From Symbiodinium sp. CCMP2592 (taxonomy: Eukaryota; Sar; Dinophyceae; Suessiales; Symbiodiniaceae): DNA of 64,000 nucleotides. The stretch lies in contig CAJNDT010001013.1 of the NCBI GenBank assembly GCA_905221615.1, forward strand, positions 62,001 to 126,000, read 5' to 3'. Position 1 is the stretch's first letter; every line of letters begins with the position of its first letter. A model generated the notes under the pieces. It had not been told where the DNA came from and did not search any database. It worked only from the letters and a program-made list of their open reading frames with translations. The position numbers and the translations under genes are program-made. This document shows, one piece after another, positions 1 through 9,899 of the stretch.

Positions 1-796
1 CTTAGCATTTTCCTTTTTTTACCACTGATATGGACCCTTGGCTTCTTCGTCTTGTTGTCCCTATTCGTATTCTTACTACACTTGCTATGAATTTAATTCG
101 TACGAGTGCTGAATATTCTTCTTCAGGCATTGTCAACGTCACCTTGTGAGGCACAGAGAAAAGGGCCAACAAGAAAGCGCCTTCTTCCCCTCAAACCTTA
201 ACCCGAAACCCGATCCCTAAACCCTATCCCCAAAACCCTACGGGTAACCCTAAACCCCTAAGCCCCTAAACCCCAAACCCTAAGCAGCTCTCCCCCAGGC
301 TCTGCCCGGAGATGGGCCGCAAGGCGCGCCAGGCCCCGAAGCGACCATCTTACAAGCGCCCCTGCACTGTCTAAGGGTAAATGGTTCAGGCTTCTGCGTG
401 AGGGTTTAGGGTTAAGTTTTCTTTGCTTGGCTTTCAGGGGCTAGATAGCTAGATATATTTGGTTCTGTGTAGTTAATTATGCATATGTACGTATTTTCTA
501 TTTGCGCAAGATGCTTGTGTGATTCAAGGGTCCTGTGCTCAGAACAGGGCCACGTTTTTTTTTTTCAGTTTCGGGTTCAGGGTTGAGGAGTATATGCGTT
601 GGGGGCTTTGCGCTCTTGGAGTTTGGGGTTTTGGGGCTGTGGGCTCTTCTTTGGGCTCTTGGAGTTCCCCTAAACCCTAAGCCGAGTGTGTAGGTTTTGT
701 GTTTTGGGCTCTGGGGGGGTACGGTCGAGGGTTTTTGCGGCTCTGGGCTTTGAGCACTTCCGGGTTAGGGTTCAGGGTTTACGGTTTAGGGTCTAG

Positions 797-847
797 TGAA
801 CTTTAGAACCGAATGTGAAACGACGGCGGTGCTCTCTCAAGCTTCTC
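797..847 (+). repeat. Split direct repeat A1 (5' end of the retroelement)
   Basis: The 51 bp beginning TGAACTTTAGAACCG and ending AAGCTTCTC are identical to 8523-8573. This is the left boundary of the element; the five bases before it are TCTAG, as are the five after B2. Confidence 0.85.
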
Positions 848-866
848 AGGTTGAGGGTAGCGGCCC

Positions 867-1151
867 ATGGTTCTTGAGCAGGCCCTCTCGGTGCTAAGGG
901 TCCTTCATCAAGGGGCCTCTACAAACTTGTGGGGGCTCGGCTGTCCTTTTTATTGCGGCGCGGGCGCTGGGGCCTTGATCGCCAGCTTTCTGCTGGGTCT
1001 TATCTGCGGGACAGCTGCGGGCGCCGCGGGTGTATACTATTTCTTGGTAACCGCCTGTAGGCCTACGCCAGACCAGGCTCCTGAACTTCAGCCGCCGCAG
1101 GCGGTGCTGCAAGCCCGAAGGCGGGCGCGTCTTAGCGGTTACGTTGCATGA
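867..1151 (+). CDS. Small membrane-type ORF at the 5' end of the retroelement (94 aa)
   Basis: It starts at an ATG 20 bp after repeat A1 and overlaps the next ORF by four bases (ATGA at 1148-1151). Residues about 30-62 form a hydrophobic Ala/Gly/Leu-rich stretch that could span a membrane; the C-terminal third is Arg/Ala/Gln-rich. I know no conserved family. The overlap with the next start suggests it is read from the element transcript, but it may be leader sequence only. Confidence 0.4.
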   Translation: MVLEQALSVLRVLHQGASTNLWGLGCPFYCGAGAGALIASFLLGLICGTAAGAAGVYYFLVTACRPTPDQAPELQPPQAVLQARRRARLSGYVA

Positions 1152-1966
1152 GCGAGGAGGAGACACCCAGCTGGGATTTGTCTCTTCAGATCGAGGGTTT
1201 GTCCCTTAGGCTTAGGGGTCTTAGGGTTAGCCCGGCCCGGTCAACTTCGCCTGCCTCCTCCCTCTCGGGTTTTTCGGGTGTGCCTCAGGAGCCCCGGCTA
1301 AGCCCTAGGTCCCTAACCCGTGCGAATCCGCCTGAGCATCTTTGCAGCTCGGTGGCCCCGCCTGCAACTGCCCCAAGCACTCATCTCGCTGCCTCTTACC
1401 CGGCTGCAGTTCAAGGATACACCAGCCCAAACCGTGGGCCTTCGCGTGCTGCGCCCCGGCCTGGTGACAGTTTTGCATCCTCAGCTCCTGCTGTGCCTGA
1501 GTACCCCTTGCCCAGTCGCTCGCCGACTCTGAGGTTTGAGGCTAGGCAAGCGATCGCTGCATCCTTTGCTCCTATCCCTCCTCACTGTGTTGACCTCTGC
1601 CGAGGCCTCTCCACTGCTGAGCTCAGCCCCACTGAACGAGCTGAGCGCGCTTGGCTCGCTGGTTGCTGGGCAGGTGCCGTCTTGAGCGGGCTTGCTGATC
1701 GCCCGGACCCTTCTGTGCCATTGCCTTTGACCTCCAGGTTTTATTGCATCCTCAGGGCTAGGTCCATTGAGCAGCCTGTTGTCTGCTCTTCGCTCACCTC
1801 CTTTCGGCGGATCATAGGCCCTGCATTGGGCGATTCGATCTCTCACGGCTTCCCTTCCTCCTCTGAGGCCCGCGTCTTCTTTGCTGGGGCAAACCTGCCC
1901 TACCCAGCCGCCCTCACTCGCCGATGGACTTGTTGGTGGCGTACGAGACCGGAACTGTGGAGCTAG
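1148..1966 (+). CDS. Retroelement ORF1, dinoflagellate DIRS-type (272 aa)
   Basis: ATG start overlapping the stop of the upstream ORF. The first ~120 residues are Ser/Pro/Ala-rich and low in complexity. The C-terminal half is better conserved in style, with the pattern ERAWLAGCWAGAVLSG (about 162-177), RFYCILRA (about 195-202) and ISHGFPSSSEARVFFAGA (about 231-248). I recognise this block from ORFs that precede the RT polyprotein in Symbiodiniaceae DIRS-like elements. Its function is unknown; an RNA-packaging or Gag-associated role is inference from position. It overlaps the next ORF by 43 bp in another frame. Confidence 0.6.
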   Translation: MSEEETPSWDLSLQIEGLSLRLRGLRVSPARSTSPASSLSGFSGVPQEPRLSPRSLTRANPPEHLCSSVAPPATAPSTHLAASYPAAVQGYTSPNRGPSRAAPRPGDSFASSAPAVPEYPLPSRSPTLRFEARQAIAASFAPIPPHCVDLCRGLSTAELSPTERAERAWLAGCWAGAVLSGLADRPDPSVPLPLTSRFYCILRARSIEQPVVCSSLTSFRRIIGPALGDSISHGFPSSSEARVFFAGANLPYPAALTRRWTCWWRTRPELWS

Positions 1967-2508
1967 TTGAGCTCTCCTGGCCCCCAGGCCTGGAGGAGGG
2001 CGTCCCGCAAATATGCGTCGGCTATGTTATCATGAAGCGGCCCTCTGGATTCTTGCTTTGTGTTCCGGAGGGCTTCATGTCACAAGTGGAGCTGGAGAAC
2101 GGCCAGGCTGCAATGGAGCTGGAGGGAGTGGGCCCCTCGATCGTCATCAGGGCACCTCCGGTGCAGCTAGCCGCTTCAGGGGAATGGGTCACAGCTCCCG
2201 AAGGAGAGGAGGAGGTCCCAGCCCTCTTGGTGGATCTGGCTGCCCCTCTCGCGGAGCAGATCAGCCCGGTCGACCTATCGGCCCCGGACTTGGTGCTCTT
2301 CCGCCCCGGGCAGGCAATGATTTTTCCTTTGGCATCGGACGTGCTTCGCCAAGCGCGGGAATGGCTGACTACCGATCCTTTCCGGCCGAGCGGGGCGGGT
2401 ATCACACAGCTCAGTCTGCCCCGGAGGGCCCATCCCCTGGAAAGGCAAGGCAGGCGAAACCGAAGCGGCCCACGGTGCAGCAGCTTGCCACCCAGCAGGA
2501 AAAGATGA
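1924..2508 (+). CDS. Retroelement Gag-like ORF, N-terminal frame segment (up to 194 aa)
   Basis: Starts at an ATG inside the end of ORF1. Residues to about 150 resemble the acidic N-terminal part of the dinoflagellate DIRS second ORF (WPPGLEEGVPQICVGYVIMK near 20-39; ALLVDL near 100). Past about 2365 the plausible protein continues in another frame, entered near 2366-2400 as ADYRSFPAERGGYHTAQS. The tail of this frame to 2508 is therefore probably a shadow. Programmed -1 recoding, a real indel, or an assembly error could explain the shift. Confidence 0.5.
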   Translation: MDLLVAYETGTVELVELSWPPGLEEGVPQICVGYVIMKRPSGFLLCVPEGFMSQVELENGQAAMELEGVGPSIVIRAPPVQLAASGEWVTAPEGEEEVPALLVDLAAPLAEQISPVDLSAPDLVLFRPGQAMIFPLASDVLRQAREWLTTDPFRPSGAGITQLSLPRRAHPLERQGRRNRSGPRCSSLPPSRKR

Positions 2509-3584
2509 TGGAGCTGATGGCTTCACTTGTCGGGCGGCTGGATGCCTTGGCCCCTCCTGCTCCGGCGCAGGCTGCCCCGGCTGCTCCAGAGGTGCCAGCT
2601 CCTCAACCGGCGGCTCCACATGCTGTTTTGAGCCGCCCCTTGGCTTCCGTGCTGCCTCCTTTTCAGAGTGCCCCGAAGAGTCTTGCTTCTGTGGTGGGCC
2701 CGCCCCCGCCGGCACGAGCGCAGCCGCCTGCTGCGGCCCAACAGCCAGACAAGGAGGAGCAAGCCAATGCTCACTTGGAAGCGGGCGACCTGCCCCCGGT
2801 CGAGAGCGGCAACTCTTCTTTAGCGTCTGCGGTTCTTGCTCAAAGTCAGGCGCTGGTGGCGCTGGTGTCCCAGATGTCGCAGGGAGTCACGGACCCTCTC
2901 TTGGAAGGCCAGCCCGGCCAGTCGACTTCAGTCAGGGGATCGGTAGGCCGTGCACAGCTCCAGCAGGAGCTCGCAGCCCGAACGGGGGCGTTCGCCGACC
3001 GTGTCCGCGAAAACATGACTCGCAGAATGGATCCCACCGGGCTTCTGGCAGAAGACCAGGTGAGTTTCCTGCGCTTCTTGGAGCGCCACGGAGGCTATGC
3101 AAATCAGCAGCTGCTAGGCCTAATTGCGTGGCAGCTTGCCCAGTGCCTAGATCTTCTGCATATTGGTTCCACCGACGGCGCTCGGGACGCCTTGAGCCTC
3201 CTGCTGGTGATGGTGGAGCAAGTGGCCCGCGACCGCGGCAGCTCCACTCTGGGCTGGCTTCTAACTCTGCAAGCCGACCCTCCTTTGGGGCTGTTCCAGC
3301 CGCAAGCCGCCCTGCCGGGCTCTCAGATCCAGAGCTTCACACCATTGTGCGATCAACGCTGGATCACGGTGGCATTAGCTTACACAAAAGAACTCGAGAC
3401 GATTGCCGGTCGGGTTTCCGAGAGTTCTACAAAGCCTCCGCCGCCAAAAGGGCCCAAGCCACCGACACTGCCACCGCCAGCCGACCCGACCACCGAGGAG
3501 CAGCAGCTCACAAAGAAGCAGCAAAGGGCTGCACAATGGGCTGCTCGAAAGGCGGCCGCAAATGCTCTCCCTCCGAAAAAGTAG
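2365..3584 (+). CDS. Retroelement Gag-like ORF, C-terminal frame segment
   Basis: This frame is open from 2013, but only the part after about 2365 looks native. It holds a basic motif KPKRPTVQQLATQQEKMMEL followed by LVGRLDAL (short coiled coil), a long Ala/Pro linker, an alpha-helical block (DRVRENMTRRMDPTGLLAED to YTKELETIAGR), and a basic Lys/Gln tail ending QQRAAQWAARKAAANALPPK. The KRPTV-x-QLA-x-Q block is characteristic of Symbiodiniaceae DIRS-like proteins as I know them. A structural, nucleic-acid-binding role is inferred. Confidence 0.55.
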
Positions 3585-3621
3585 AGGCTCGATATAAGGG
3601 AGCTCCTGTGTTTGAGCCCGC

Positions 3622-3990
3622 GTGCGAATTTCAAAGCCCCGGCAACCTGCTCCTGGCAGCCACGTGCCCCGTCCTCTTGTCGAGCCCGGGCCGCGGTCTT
3701 CCCCGGCTGCCCCTGCCTCTTCTTTTGGTTCTGCCTCGTTTCAATCTTTGGCCCCCTTTGATTTGGGCGCTGCTCCCGAGCGTGTTCCCGCGCCTACCCC
3801 TCCGGAGGATGGCTTTGACTTGGGCGAAGTCCCCGGCACTGTGTTCCCTTTGGAGGGCACGGCGGTGGATGAGGAGTCCGGCTTCTCTTTTGTGGCCTGG
3901 ATTTCGGCCTTGCCTCGCTTGCTGCACTCAGGCAGGACCCAGTTTTCTCGATTTCTTTTGTCGACCATGCGTGTCCCCTGCTCGCCCCTA
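3622..3990 (+). CDS. Retroelement Pol, N-terminal frame segment
   Basis: This frame follows the Gag stop by 37 bp and is open to 4116. It is Ser/Pro-rich, then acidic, reading APFDLGAAPERVPAPTPPED. Coding signal passes to the frame of 4107 somewhere near 3970-3990, where that frame reads RCVHFVSMGLNYMHAGCRPV across 4107. The extent given is approximate; a third open frame (3128-4084) over the same span is a shadow. Confidence 0.4.
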
Positions 3991-4680
3991 CTTCCGCCCT
4001 TTTCCCGCTTCCTCTTCTCCGGGAGGGGATCTTCCAAAAGCGGGCCCGGAGGAATGCACCTGCCTCTCTCAGGCTTGCGGTTGAGCGCTGCGTCCACTTT
4101 GTCAGCATGGGTTTGAACTACATGCACGCAGGCTGCCGCCCCGTTCCTGTGCATTCTCTACGGAGGCGCCTAAATCCTCTCCAGGCCCAGGCCTATGATC
4201 GGATTGAGGTGCTTGTCTGGGCGTGCGCTCGCCAGGCTGGTCATGTACCGTCCTGCGCGGGCCGACGAGGATTGCATTTGGCCACCCGGCTTTCTGAAGT
4301 GCTGTCCTACTGCAAGCGTCTTGGACTTGACGCTGGGCCCTACGGGGCCGATTCGGCGCTGCCTGAGGGCGCCGTTTGTGAGCCGCCTGAGCATGTGTCT
4401 GGCGATGGGGGCAAGGGCACTGCGGAGGCCCTGCAACCTTACCGGAGCATCAGGGCGGATCAGGTTGTGCTTCACGGCAAAGGCCTTTGGGACCTTTCCC
4501 GTCACCTCGGCCCGGACCTTTACCTGCCCTACATTGAGCCCGAGGTCTACAGGTTCTCCGGGTCAGGCGCTCCTTGCGCTAATTTCGCCAGTGAGGATAA
4601 AGCTGAGGTTTTCAGGCTTTGCAAGCTTTGGGACGCCTCTGGTCTTCTCGGTTTGACCCCCGCCCGTTGCCGGAACGGCT
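3990..4680 (+). CDS. Retroelement Pol, pre-RT segment
   Basis: Frame of the ATG at 4107. It contains LNYMHAGCRPVPVHSLRRRL and, at about 4603-4650, FRLCKLWDASGLLGLTPA, a block that precedes the RT core in dinoflagellate DIRS-like polyproteins. After about 4660 the homologous frame is the one beginning ERLCARVFGAYKGPGQQRQI. A frameshift therefore separates this piece from the RT core; its remainder to 4799 is a shadow. Confidence 0.5.
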
Positions 4681-5500
4681 CTGCGCTAGGGTGTTTGGGG
4701 CCTACAAGGGCCCGGGCCAGCAACGACAGATTGGAGACCGACGGGGCCAAAACTCTCTCGAATGCCAGCTGGTGGGACCGTCACGCTTCCTCCGGGTAGG
4801 TCCTTTGCTCTGCCGTGTGCACGTTCCTGCGGGCTCCTGCCTGGTCGGGTCTGTTACAGACAGGCGCGACTTTTACACTCAGGCGTCTGTTTCAAAAGAG
4901 CGGGCACTCACGAACGCGGTCGGGCCGGCTCTGCCCTTGGATTGGTTCGCTGGCACCTCGGCTTTCGATGACCTCCTGGCGGACCCCTCGCGGCACACCG
5001 TTGATCCTGACCTTTACGCCGGAGCCCTGCGGTTTGACCGCCCTTCCTTGCTTTGCGATCGAAAGCCTTATGTTCACCCGACGTTTAAGGCTCTGTTCCA
5101 AGGCGATGCCGGAGGGGTTGAGTTTGCTACGGCCGGGCACGAGGGTCTCCTGCACAGCTACGGTTGTCTCCGTGGGCCAGGGCGGCTTCAAAGCAAACAC
5201 CCGGTTGCTCCCAACGGGCCGTGGCAGGGCTTGATAATTGACGACTTCTTCGCATTATCGGTTGAGCCCTGTGACTTTGTTGAGGGTGCACCCTGCCGCT
5301 CTTCCGAGCTTATAGCCCAGGCCAAGGCCGGCTACAGCGCCGAAGGCGTGATTGGGTCTGACAGCAAAGACATCCTGAGCTCCCGAGCGTTCAAGGTTGC
5401 AGGTGCTGAGGTCGACTCGACGTCCGCCACGGTTGGCGCCGGTGCTACGCTCTGTGGCTACCCCGTCCACAAGCGACTCGCCCTTGCTTGCTTCTGTGCG
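4660..5500 (+). CDS. Reverse transcriptase core of the DIRS-like element
   Basis: Reads RQIGDRRGQN near 4719 (template and primer-grip region), SVTDRRDFYTQASVSKERA near 4850, ALFQGDAGGVEFA near 5090, then LIIDDFFAL with the catalytic Asp-Asp at 5240-5245. LIIDD stands in for the usual YxDD box, as in other dinoflagellate DIRS elements. It synthesises cDNA from the element RNA. The frame is open to 5524, but homology moves to the next frame near 5490-5500 (HKRLALA to LSEELVSCLSGSWVSCLMYR). Confidence 0.7.
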
Positions 5501-8357
5501 GGCTGCCCAGTGCCCCTGCCTTAGTGAGGAGCTGGTGTCCTGCCTTAGCGGATCCTGGGTTTCCTGCTTGATGTACCGCCGCTGCCTCACCTCTGTGCTT
5601 GACGGTCTCTTTGGGCTAGGCCGTTCATCCTCAGCTGGCGGCGCGCCCGGCTCGACTTTGAGACCCCTCTCCCGAAAGGTCGCCGGCGAGCTTCAACTAC
5701 TTGCTGTGCTTGCCCCTGTTGCGGTGTGCAACCTCTCTGCTGCCCCCTCTGAGGAGGTGTTCGCGACTGATGCCTCTATGCAGCGCGGTGCCGTCTGTGC
5801 TACACGGATCCGGCCTGACGCCTCCCTTGGTCTCTGGCTGTCTCTTGATGTGAAGGGTGCTCCGGTACACCTCAGCACTCCCGGCGCCCTGGGCAAACTG
5901 GGTGGCAGCGCTGGTCAAACTGACTTCGAAGACAGTCTGCCGCCAGACCACCTTACTGGCGAGCCCCCGACGGTTCAGAAGCCACTTGCTTTCAAGTTTG
6001 ACTTTCTCGAGGTCGGTGTTTGTTCTGGCGTGGTCTCGGCATGCCTTGCCTCCAGAGGCTACAGTGTCGGTCCTCTCGTTGACTTCGCTCGGTCTCCCCA
6101 CTACGACCTTGCTTCCCCACGGCTGCGAGAATGGCTCCTTCACTTAATCGGGACTGGGCGTCTGAGATCTATTGCCTTGTGTCCTCCGGCCTCATCCTTC
6201 CGACCGTTTGGCCGCTTCCTCCTCCGGTCGTGGACTTGCCCTCTCGGCTTTGACCCCCGGCACCCCACGGTTCTGAAGCACAACACAATTGCTGCCGTGT
6301 GCTTCGCTGTCCTCTGGGGCTGCGTTAGATACCGAGTTCCAGCTGTCCTTGTGCACCCTGCCTCCTCGCTTCTTGCACAACTTCCCGGCTGGGCCTACCT
6401 TAGGGATAAGATCGGGTTGATAGACTCTAAGGCTAGGGACCCTTGGGGTTTTGCACAGGCAGGCTGCCGCGCCCTTGTGTCGGGCATCTCGCCTCCTGTC
6501 GGCTCTCACTTTGTTGAGCCTCCCGGCCTTCAGCAACCTGCTGCCAAGGGCGTCCTGTGCTGCCCTCGACTTGCGTTTTCTCTTGCTGGAGCTTTTGCTG
6601 GTGCCCTTGACCCCGCTGGGCCTGCCGGCCCTGAGCTCTGCCCGACCGGCCTTGAGAACATCATCGCAAACGACTTGCTGCTTGCTGCCCCCTGGTCGGT
6701 CGTTGCAGATTGGCCCTGGAGGCGCACATCGCATATCAACGTCCTGGAGACGAAGGCTGTGTTGAAAGCTGTTCAGCTTGTGATCAAAGAGGGCGGAAAC
6801 CGGAAGGTACCTCTCCTTCTGGATTCAGCTGTTGCTAGGGGAGCGATAGCAAAGGGGAGGTCTTCCTCCAGGCTTCTCCGCCCCGTTCTCCTTCGGATCT
6901 CAGCATCCCTCGTCGCAGGAGGAGTCTATGTTGCCATGGGCCATGCTCCGACGCGCCTGAATGTCGCCGACGACCCGACTCGGTGCACTCTGTTGAGAAA
7001 AGCTTCGGGGCAGCTTCTCTCTGACCTTCTAGCTGGTGACAGCTTCCTGCAAGCCTGCCGTGTGTCGGGCCTTTCTAGCGCCTGTGCTGGATGGTACCGG
7101 TTCTCCCTGCTCCTTTCCTTTAGGACCTCCGGGGCTAGGGGTTTAGACCTTTTAGGGGTTCTGGGACAGCCTTTTCGGGCCGAATGGCCAGCCTCCGCAG
7201 CGGCGCCTGTTTCTGCTGAGCAGTCTGCTTTCAACGCCAGCCGCCTGTTTGACGCTACTTTGGGCTTCCCTGGTGAGGGGCCGCTTGAGCCTCGAAACGC
7301 AAAGGACGCGCTGCGACGGAGGGCCCGCCAAGGTGAAACTCTGCCTGAAGGTCGTCCTGTTCAGTTACGCACGTCTGCCAACCGGTCTTCGCTGCTTAAG
7401 GCTTTTCAAGATTGGCTCCTGGCTGGGGGTCTCGAAGCTGAGGGCTACTTGAGCTGGCCTGCTGAGGAGATTGGTAAAGTGCTTGCTGTTTTCGGCCGCG
7501 AGCTGTTCGAGGCTGGCTACCCGTACTGGCACCTGGCCGAGACGATAAATGCGATCGCCTCGAAGAGGCCTGCGGTGCGGAGACAACTGCAGGCGGCTTG
7601 GGACGTTGCTTTCAGCTGGATGGCGGCAGAGCCGCATTCGCATCATGTCGCCATGCCTGCGGTCGTGCTGTTGGCAGTGCTTGCCGTCAGCCTCCTTTGG
7701 GGATGGAGGTCAGAGGCTGGCATCTTTGGTCTGGCTTGGGGCGCACTTCTGCGCATTGGTGAGGCTGTTGGCGCCAGGAGGGAGTGCCTTGTTTTGCCGC
7801 GCGACGTCCTCGGATCTCAGACTTACGTCCTGCTGAGGATCGAGGAGCCGAAAACGCGATACAGGGCTGCCCGCCAACAAGCAGGTAAGCTCGAGCAGGC
7901 CGACTTGGTTGAGCTCGTCGACCTCGCCTTCGCCAAGCTCCCCCCGTATAGCAGGCTCTGGCCAATGACAGCTCAGACGTTGAGGCGACGACTCGATGCA
8001 GTGCTGGAAGCTTTGTCGATCCCTACCGCCCGTGGTACCACCAGGCCGCTCGACCTTGGGTCGTTCAGGCCTGGCGGTGCCACGCACATGCTTCAGATCA
8101 CGGAGGACTCTGAACTTGTCAGACGGCGAGGCAGGTGGGTGTCGCCAAAGGTTATGGAAATCTATTTGCAGGAGATCGCCTCCCAGACGTTCTTCCCTGC
8201 CCTCCCGCTCGCTACGAGGAACAAGGTCATGCAGGCAGCAGCGTGTTTCCCTGAACTGTTACGGCGAGCGCGCCAGTGGACTCAGAATGGCGTCCCCACT
8301 GGCTCTTGGTTTTACCTCTGGAGCTTTCAAAGCGTCGCCACCGGCAAAGGCGACTAG
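5500..8357 (+). CDS. RNase H / methyltransferase-like / tyrosine recombinase polyprotein
   Basis: The frame is open from 5397 with no ATG start; the native part begins near 5500. Residue numbers count from 5397. RNase H carboxylates are visible as ATDAS (about 121), HINVLE (about 445), LLLDSAVARG (about 472) and NVADDPTR (about 521). A SAM-binding-like block KFDFLEVGVCSGVVSACLAS (about 199) with LCPPASSFRP (about 261) lies between the first and second RNase H motifs. The C-terminal tyrosine recombinase shows LRIGEAVG (box I Arg, about 786), SFRPGGATHM (about 888), RRRGRW (about 908) and nucleophile Tyr in MEIYLQE (about 923). The recombinase should integrate the circular cDNA. The stop at 8355-8357 is 16 bp before B1. 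Confidence 0.8.
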
Positions 8358-8373
8358 GGCCGTGTGGGTAGTG

Positions 8374-8524
8374 TGGGAAGTTTCTTGAAAGGCGCCTCGG
8401 GCCAGCCATCACGAATCTTCGATGGCTCCCGTTTTTCTTGCTGGATGCTTCAGTTCCCAGCCTTCCGTACAGTGGTGCCCGTGGATCTTCTCCGAGCTGC
8501 AGACAAAGAGAGCGTGAGGTTCTG
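8374..8524 (+). repeat. Split direct repeat B1 (internal)
   Basis: The 151 bp starting TGGGAAGTTTCTTG just after the recombinase stop codon are repeated at 8602-8752 with two substitutions (8387 G versus 8615 T; 8508 G versus 8736 A). The last two bases, TG, are shared with the start of A2, as expected for the joined recombination core of a circular intermediate. Confidence 0.85.
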
Positions 8525-8573
8525 AACTTTAGAACCGAATGTGAAACGACGGCGGTGCTCTCTCAAGCTTCTC
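8523..8573 (+). repeat. Split direct repeat A2 (internal)
   Basis: Exact copy of A1, placed directly after B1 with a two-base overlap (TG). It is followed by a 28-bp unique spacer (8574-8601) and then B2. Confidence 0.85.
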
Positions 8574-8601
8574 CCGCCCACCCGCCCGGCTTGATAGCTG
8601 C

Positions 8602-8752
8602 TGGGAAGTTTCTTTAAAGGCGCCTCGGGCCAGCCATCACGAATCTTCGATGGCTCCCGTTTTTCTTGCTGGATGCTTCAGTTCCCAGCCTTCCGTACAG
8701 TGGTGCCCGTGGATCTTCTCCGAGCTGCAGACAAAAAGAGCGTGAGGTTCTG
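8602..8752 (+). repeat. Split direct repeat B2 (3' end of the retroelement)
   Basis: Second copy of B1. It ends in GAGGTTCTG, after which the flank TCTAGGGTTTAGGG resumes as telomere-like sequence. Confidence 0.85.
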
Positions 8753-8788
8753 TCTAGGGTTTAGGGTTTAGGGTTTAGGAGAGGGCTA

Positions 8789-8928
8789 GGGGCCTTATTC
8801 AAACAGTTTGTTCAGGGTTTAGGGGTCTTGTTTTTTTTGGCTGTTGGGTGAAGCGTTCGGGGTTATTTGCCGCAGATTGCACTCAATGCTTCAATGCCAC
8901 ACTCTATATTGCTGGACCGTAGACCCCC
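8789..8928 (+). repeat. Dispersed 140-bp repeat, copy 1
   Basis: This stretch matches the reverse complement of 24735-24876 at roughly 80% by eye. Shared landmarks are GGCTGTTGGG, AAGCGTTCGGGGTTA, AATGCCACACTCTA and GGACCGTAGACCCC. It carries no terminal repeats or ORF; a SINE-like or degraded element is possible. Confidence 0.6.
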
Positions 8929-9319
8929 AACTCCAATACTACAGCTTCAGAACATCGTTAAGGCAATGCTTACAGGGCTACTGATGGCACTAGCCTCTCA
9001 GAAATGCTAGTTCCTTTCCAGCGAACCTCCAAAACGGTCTTGGTGAGTGCAGCGGCCTGTCCTCTTAAATCCAGGACCTGGACTCGGATGAGTTTGACGT
9101 GCCCAAGCATACGATCCTCTTCTATGATCGCGCAGGCACTTCCTAAACACTAATCCCTGAACCCTAAGCAAGAAACCATAAATCCTTGGCCAAAATTTCC
9201 GAATCCATCGGGGATTCTGCAAGGCTTCCTGGTGGCTGAGCCTGCCGTGTCAGGCTAGACTAGACCTACATCCCTTTCAAAGCCCTGCCGAATGATGCCC
9301 CCTGTCTTCCCTTCGCCAG

Positions 9320-9366
9320 CAAGCAGGCGTGGAAGACGACGTTGAGAGGGACGCTTCAGGATCGGC
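9320..9366 (+). CDS. Candidate exon, basic peptide
   Basis: A pyrimidine-rich acceptor CTTCCCTTCGCCAG precedes an open 47-bp stretch read as KQAWKTTLRGTLQDR with a GTGACG donor. It has no identifiable family. Confidence 0.3.
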
Positions 9367-9610
9367 GTGACGTTGTGTTAACATGCAAAGGAGCTTGTGC
9401 CCACTTGTGGGCCTATGGGGGTTTTCGTCGGGGTGTTGGGGTATGGGAACCTTGGCCGAGGTTCTGCATGATGAGCCTTTTCCGTGACTCTGTTCATGAT
9501 ATTGCGGTGACTATCAGTATGATCAGGATCATTATGGTTGCGGTGATGGCGATGATGATCATGGTGGTGGTGGTGATGGCAATGAGGATCATGAGATTAT
9601 GTCGTACCAG

Positions 9611-9783
9611 GAGCTATTCGGTGGCCGCTTCCCGTGCTGGTGACCGTGGAAGTATTTCCGCCGGATGCAAACACAGAGTGCTTCATTATTGCCACGGAGA
9701 ACAAAAGGCAATGGGGCAACGGTGGAGACGGTCTTACGGTGTGTCCCTCAGCTGCAACTGGGACACATCACAGAGGGCTATGA
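9611..9783 (+). CDS. Candidate terminal exon
   Basis: After ACCAG the frame reads AIRWPLPVLVTVEVFPPDAN, then TECFIIATENKRQWGNGGDG, and stops at TGA 9781-9783. Codon use and residue mix look native, unlike the overlapping frame that runs through the upstream ATG/GTG microsatellite. Fold-back family F2 begins at its stop codon. Confidence 0.4.
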
Positions 9784-9899
9784 CTTGGAGGTTCATGGGT
9801 AAGTATATCTGATGTTATCGGTAGGGTATCTATAGATATGATATCGCCCATATCAGGGGACTTACAACTCCATCTATAACTGGCCGTGAACCTCTTAGT
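9782..9899. repeat. Fold-back element F2, diverged copy
   Basis: Starts GACTTGGAGGTTCATGGGTA and ends GTGAACCTCTTAGTC, matching the terminal inverted repeat of the 41980-42093 element. The interior contains a GTAAGT that could act as a splice donor (TTCATGG|GTAAGT). Confidence 0.55.

Larger units (their letters stand above)
797..8752 (+). mobile_element. DIRS/PAT-like tyrosine-recombinase retrotransposon, near-complete
   Basis: A 7.96-kb element bounded by split direct repeats in the order A1 (797-847), ORFs, B1 (8374-8524), A2 (8523-8573), B2 (8602-8752). This arrangement is typical of PAT/Ngaro-type YR retroelements, which replicate through a circular intermediate rejoined by recombination. 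The interior encodes Gag-like proteins, reverse transcriptase, RNase H, a methyltransferase-like segment and a tyrosine recombinase; the methyltransferase segment favours DIRS/PAT over Ngaro. A1 and A2 are identical over 51 bp and B1/B2 differ at 2 of 151 positions, so insertion is recent. The coding region nevertheless needs several frame changes, so this copy may be non-autonomous, may use recoding, or may carry assembly indels. Confidence 0.85.

Noticed and set aside
2013-2364. Upstream part of the 523-aa frame
   Set aside because: Overlaps the better-supported ORF1/Gag frame and has shadow-like composition before about 2365.
9342-9812. 156-aa ORF with Met/Val repeat
   Set aside because: Its centre is an ATG/GTG microsatellite and a different frame over 9611-9783 is more protein-like.
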